Shown piece by piece: positions 7,008-9,451 of a stretch of DNA of 9,451 bases (positions within the stretch are counted from its first letter, which is position 1; every line of letters begins with the position of its first letter). The position numbers and the translations under genes are program-made. Source of the stretch: an uncultured Collinsella sp. (GTDB lineage: Bacteria > Actinomycetota > Coriobacteriia > Coriobacteriales > Coriobacteriaceae); contig CAUCXP010000042.1 in assembly GCA_958446785.1 (NCBI GenBank), forward strand, positions 1 through 9,451, in the 5' to 3' direction. The notes below the pieces were generated by a model that saw nothing but the letters and a program-made list of their open reading frames with translations, did no database searches and was not told the origin of the DNA.

Positions 7008-7352
7008 ATGGAGTACAAGACGACGGCAAAGTTGGTCATTCAAGCGTGCGACAAAGATCTGCCGGGCGTCTTCGGCCACGGCTGTGTCTTGCTGCTGCAA
7101 GGTATCGCCCGCGAGCACTCGCTCAACCGCGCCGCCAAGAGCATGGGCATGGCGTATTCCAAGGCCTGGCGCATCGTGAACGAGGCGGAAGGCCAGCTAG
7201 GCTGCAAGCTCATCGAGCGCGACGGCGCCCGCGGATCCACGCTCACGCCGGCCGGCGAGCGAGCCATAGCAGTCTACGAGGAGCTGCAGGCCGACATCAA
7301 CAACGTCATCGCCACCAAAGCAAACGACCTCATCGCCAGCATCAAAAAGTAG
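7008..7352 (+). CDS. ModE-like winged-helix transcriptional regulator (DNA-binding domain only)
   Basis: The 114-residue protein is a LysR/ModE-type winged helix. The helix-turn-helix spans about 26-65 (SLNRAAKSMGMAYSKAWRIV) and the wing and linker about 66-85 (LIERDGARGSTLTPAGERA), followed by a helical dimerisation tail. This matches the N-terminal domain of ModE, the molybdate-responsive repressor. The two C-terminal TOBE-type molybdate-binding modules of classical ModE are absent, so its ligand, if any, cannot be told. The start ATG is fixed by an in-frame stop a few codons upstream with no alternative start between; GGGGAG lies 10 nt before it. It is the only plus-strand gene in the window, divergent from guaB. 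No molybdate transport or molybdopterin gene is next to it, so a role in molybdenum control is not supported by context. Confidence 0.85.
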   Translation: MEYKTTAKLVIQACDKDLPGVFGHGCVLLLQGIAREHSLNRAAKSMGMAYSKAWRIVNEAEGQLGCKLIERDGARGSTLTPAGERAIAVYEELQADINNVIATKANDLIASIKK

Positions 7353-7375
7353 CTAATTTGGGACGGGGCTTTTTT
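7344..7375 (+). terminator. Weak terminator-like sequence after the ModE-like gene
   Basis: AAAAAG overlapping the stop codon can pair with CTTTTT, and GGGGC precedes a run of six T (7370-7375). The GC-rich half has no clean partner, so the stem is poor. It is the only T-run between the two convergent genes. The rest of that 134-bp gap is the 75-bp palindromic element. Confidence 0.25.
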
Positions 7376-7393
7376 AACTACACAACCCCTTCT

Positions 7394-7468
7394 CATAAGT
7401 TGCGGTGAAATAGGGACTGTTTATGCGGTTAAAGCCGTAAATCAATCCATATTTCACCGCAACTTATG
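7394..7468. repeat. 75-bp element with perfect 19-bp inverted ends
   Basis: CATAAGTTGCGGTGAAATA (7394-7412) is the exact reverse complement of 7450-7468. The 37-nt middle contains a smaller stem, TTTATG (7420-7425) with CGTAAA (7436-7441). It lies between convergent genes, 18 bp past the stop of the PLP-fold gene. No T-run borders either end and no direct repeat (target duplication) is visible, so it is neither an ordinary terminator nor a proven insertion. It could be a REP- or MITE-like dispersed element or a factor-dependent barrier to convergent transcription. Confidence 0.85.
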
Positions 7469-7486
7469 GAGTTGAGGATGATTTAG

Positions 7487-8479
7487 CTAGTTCCGGAGGG
7501 CGGTGTCTAGGGTGGCAGCCACTACCAGGGGATCATCAGTGCCGGCGAAGAGGCGGATAGTGCTCCCCTGCTTGCCGCGTGGGGCCGAAAGGCGCGTTGC
7601 TGAGCCGCCGGCGGGTAATGCGCGGAATTCGTCCGGCAGCATGCTGAAGAATTCGCCCGCGGTGTAGTCCATCAGGTCAAACTCTACTGCCGGGCCAAAA
7701 CCATGCTCCAGGATGCCGGCCGAGATGGCATGGTCGGAATGCGAGGTCAGCCCGGGATAGCGCACGTTGCGCACCATCTCGTTGGCAGCAAGATACTCGG
7801 CCAGCGCACGGGCGCGGTCGAAGTGCGCCTGCATGCGGGTGTCGAGCGTTTCGAGCCCGTGCTCTAGAACCTCGGACTCAACGGAGGACAAGTCGAGCGC
7901 GGCCAATCCACACCCTTCGAGCAACGCGTGCGCGCACTCGGCAGCAGCATCCACACGATGGCGCTTGAGCTGCGAGCGCGCCACCGAAGCGGCAACGAGC
8001 TTACGCGGAGCCTTACCGGCACACACGCGGTCGAGTGCCTCGAGCGACAGCGCAGCGCCCAGCCGCAGCGGATCGCAGCCAAAAGCCGACGCCACGGTGT
8101 TGTCCACAACCAGCAGCGCGCGGGCCTCACGAGCCGCGCGGCCCAGAGCGCGAAGGTCAGGCACACGCAGACCAAACCCGCCGATGGAGTTGACGAACCA
8201 CCACAGGTGCGGACCCTCGGCATCAAACGAAGCAACAAAGCCCTTGGACGCGGCGGCAAACGTTGCAACCGAGGGCTCCCCCACCATCACAACATCGCAG
8301 CCATCAAAGCCGCGCGCAAACGCTTCGGCAAAGTCATCCGCAAAGGCCACCAGGCGATCGGCGGGCTGCACAATCCCCAGCAGCGACAGCGCCGCCGGCA
8401 CATGCGAGGCCGCAACAAGACGCGCCTCACGCGCACCAGCCCTTACGGCCCAGGTCTCTTCAAGCTGCTGCACGTCCAT
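7487..8479 (-). CDS. Cys/Met metabolism PLP-fold protein, probably catalytically altered
   Basis: The product resembles the cystathionine gamma-synthase/gamma-lyase family (fold-type I PLP enzymes) but is degenerate. At 330 aa it is about 50-60 residues shorter than usual, and it begins after the YxRxxNPT segment that normally binds the PLP phosphate of the partner subunit. Family landmarks that remain are VVDNT (124-128), PLRLGA (137-142), GLETLDTRMQAHFDRARALAEYL (208-230), the RYPGL segment (240-244) and IRLFAGTDDP (308-317), whose Arg normally binds the substrate carboxylate. Aligning without gaps from LGA, the usual SATK is replaced by ALDR (148-151), so Arg151 stands where the PLP lysine should be. 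K156 and K160 are nearby alternatives. The start ATG has AAGGGA 9 nt upstream, and only 33 bp separate it from the DUF4956 gene, so the missing front is not upstream. Function unknown; possibly a pseudoenzyme. Confidence 0.7.
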   Translation of the reverse strand: MDVQQLEETWAVRAGAREARLVAASHVPAALSLLGIVQPADRLVAFADDFAEAFARGFDGCDVVMVGEPSVATFAAASKGFVASFDAEGPHLWWFVNSIGGFGLRVPDLRALGRAAREARALLVVDNTVASAFGCDPLRLGAALSLEALDRVCAGKAPRKLVAASVARSQLKRHRVDAAAECAHALLEGCGLAALDLSSVESEVLEHGLETLDTRMQAHFDRARALAEYLAANEMVRNVRYPGLTSHSDHAISAGILEHGFGPAVEFDLMDYTAGEFFSMLPDEFRALPAGGSATRLSAPRGKQGSTIRLFAGTDDPLVVAATLDTALRN

Positions 8480-8512
8480 GCGACACCGTCCCTTAAATAA
8501 AACTGAACCAAA

Positions 8513-9178
8513 CTAGCCGTGGTATTCGCCGTTGTACTGGATGAGCGTCAGGTCCTCCACGCCGTCGAGCGCGCGGATAGCGTCGGCATAGGGCATATCC
8601 ACGCCGTCTGAGAACACCTCGACGGCCATCTCGACCTTATCACCGCGCATCGTCTTGGACTTGACGGTAAACTTGGTGCGGCCAAATGCGCGCACGATAT
8701 CGTCGCCGGTGGTCTGGCCCGTGTAGTGGATGACCATCATGTACACGCGTGCCTTATCCTGGTGGCTCGCAAAGCCGGCGATCATCACCACGATCACCAC
8801 AGCCGTGAGCCCCACGAGCGCGTACATGCCGGCGCCTGCCGTAATGCCCGTGGTAATGGCCCAAAACAGATACAACAGGTCGAGCGGGTCCTTAACCGCC
8901 GTACGGTAACGCACGATGGACAAAGCACCGACCATACCGAGCGAGATGACCACGTTCGTCGAGATCGCGAGCGTGACCATGCAGGTAAGCACGCACATAC
9001 CCACGAGCGTCACGGCAAAGCTACGCGAATACACCACGCCGGTAAAAAAGCGCTTGTACACGTAATAGATCAGGATGCCCATGGCGAGCGCCACGAGCAG
9101 CGAAAGGCCAATCTTGGCAGGGTCGACCTGGCCAAACGCCTCCAAGACGGAGTTCTTAAAAAAGTCCCTGGTGCTCAT
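8513..9178 (-). CDS. DUF4956 family membrane protein
   Basis: The 221-residue protein has a short N-terminal tail, then hydrophobic segments at about 23-41, 53-71, 75-90, 101-117 and 119-137, so it is an integral membrane protein with probably four or five helices. The conserved DUF4956 motif SLGMVGALSIVRYRTAVKDP spans 79-98. A soluble C-terminal domain (about 143-218) has an alternating alpha/beta pattern and probably lies in the cytoplasm. In many bacteria this family is encoded next to a VTC-domain polyphosphate polymerase-like protein, and the same holds here: the start lies 3 nt after the stop of that gene, and GAGGGG inside the upstream gene can serve as ribosome binding site. A joint role in polyphosphate or another anionic polymer at the membrane is inferred; the biochemical function is not known. 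Confidence 0.9.
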   Translation of the reverse strand: MSTRDFFKNSVLEAFGQVDPAKIGLSLLVALAMGILIYYVYKRFFTGVVYSRSFAVTLVGMCVLTCMVTLAISTNVVISLGMVGALSIVRYRTAVKDPLDLLYLFWAITTGITAGAGMYALVGLTAVVIVVMIAGFASHQDKARVYMMVIHYTGQTTGDDIVRAFGRTKFTVKSKTMRGDKVEMAVEVFSDGVDMPYADAIRALDGVEDLTLIQYNGEYHG

Positions 9179-9181
9179 GGT

Positions 9182-9451
9182 CTAAATATCCCCTCGGTTC
9201 TCAAAATCCGATTCCCAGTAGTTAAAACCGCGCAGGTAGGCGGTCTTTTCGTAACACAGGCAGTACTTGGAGACCGCCGTGAGTTCGGCCGCGCCCGGCG
9301 GCACCATATCGCGCACCAGCTGCGGACAAAACTCCGTAAACTTGACCTCCATCACCAGCTTGCCGGGCTCCAGCACAGGCAGCGCGGGCAAGGTAGCGTC
9401 AAAGATGTCAAAGCTCCCCACCGCCGCACGCAAGTTACTATCAAAGGTAAT
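9182..9451 (-). CDS. VTC-domain (polyphosphate polymerase-like) protein, C-terminal end only
   Basis: The frame runs in from the right edge of the window and gives 89 residues before a TAG stop. ITFDSNLRA at the visible start and VMEVKFTEFCPQLVRDMV (about 47-64 of the visible part) are characteristic of the VTC catalytic tunnel domain, first known from the yeast vacuolar transporter chaperone that makes polyphosphate from ATP. The Glu-Lys pair in the MEVK strand belongs to the conserved set of charged tunnel residues. The tail after KYCLCYEKTAYL has no further domain. A TTG at 9431-9433 could be read as a start, but family sequence continues upstream of it, so this is a truncated gene, not a small one. 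It is the first visible gene of the cluster with DUF4956 and the PLP-fold protein. Confidence 0.85.
   Translation of the reverse strand: MTFDSNLRAAVGSFDIFDATLPALPVLEPGKLVMEVKFTEFCPQLVRDMVPPGAAELTAVSKYCLCYEKTAYLRGFNYWESDFENRGDI

Noticed and set aside
7394..7468. Reading the 75-bp element as a bidirectional intrinsic terminator
   Set aside because: The stem is strong but the loop is 37 nt and neither side is followed by a T-run, so the sequence does not support that call.
9182..9433. Small complete gene starting at the TTG at 9431-9433
   Set aside because: Typical VTC-domain sequence continues upstream of that codon to the window edge, so this is the end of a larger gene.

Overview
The window looks like chromosome of a high-GC Gram-positive gut bacterium of the class Coriobacteriia, most likely Collinsella or a close relative. 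This rests on four things: the rimP-nusA-infB gene order, GC-rich codon use throughout, an IMP dehydrogenase of an unusual type, and intergenic palindromes that look familiar from Collinsella. The genus call is inference from memory, not a database result. Seven of the eight genes are on the minus strand.

Left part (1-2325, minus strand): a transcription/translation operon, rimP -> nusA -> infB (infB cut by the window edge). A good sigma70-type promoter (TTGCAC, 17 bp, TATAGT) precedes rimP. Between that promoter and the rimP ribosome binding site lies a compact GC-rich hairpin with a U-tract, which makes the leader a candidate attenuator of the operon that encodes NusA. NusA carries a C-terminal Cys3His tail, and there is no ylxR gene between nusA and infB.

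Middle (2291-6814, minus strand): leuS (leucyl-tRNA synthetase) with its own terminator, and upstream of it guaB (IMP dehydrogenase). The 370 bp between them hold no believable gene. They hold a 119-nt long inverted repeat, a 12-bp perfect hairpin, and a second imperfect inverted repeat that runs up to the guaB stop codon. The guaB product has the length and residue numbering of the divergent Tritrichomonas-type IMPDH.

Right part (6815-9451): a small ModE-like winged-helix regulator, transcribed divergently from guaB, then a 75-bp element with perfect 19-bp inverted ends. After that comes a minus-strand cluster: a polyphosphate polymerase-like VTC-domain protein (C-terminal end only), a DUF4956 membrane protein 3 nt downstream, and then a Cys/Met-metabolism-type PLP-fold protein. 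That last protein lacks the N-terminal phosphate-binding segment and has Arg where the PLP-binding Lys is expected, so it may be a pseudoenzyme.

Most coding content is housekeeping. The less ordinary material is the intergenic palindromes, the possible NusA attenuator, the NusA zinc-type tail, the protozoan-like IMPDH and the degenerate PLP protein. I saw no CRISPR array, tRNA, rRNA or transposase gene.
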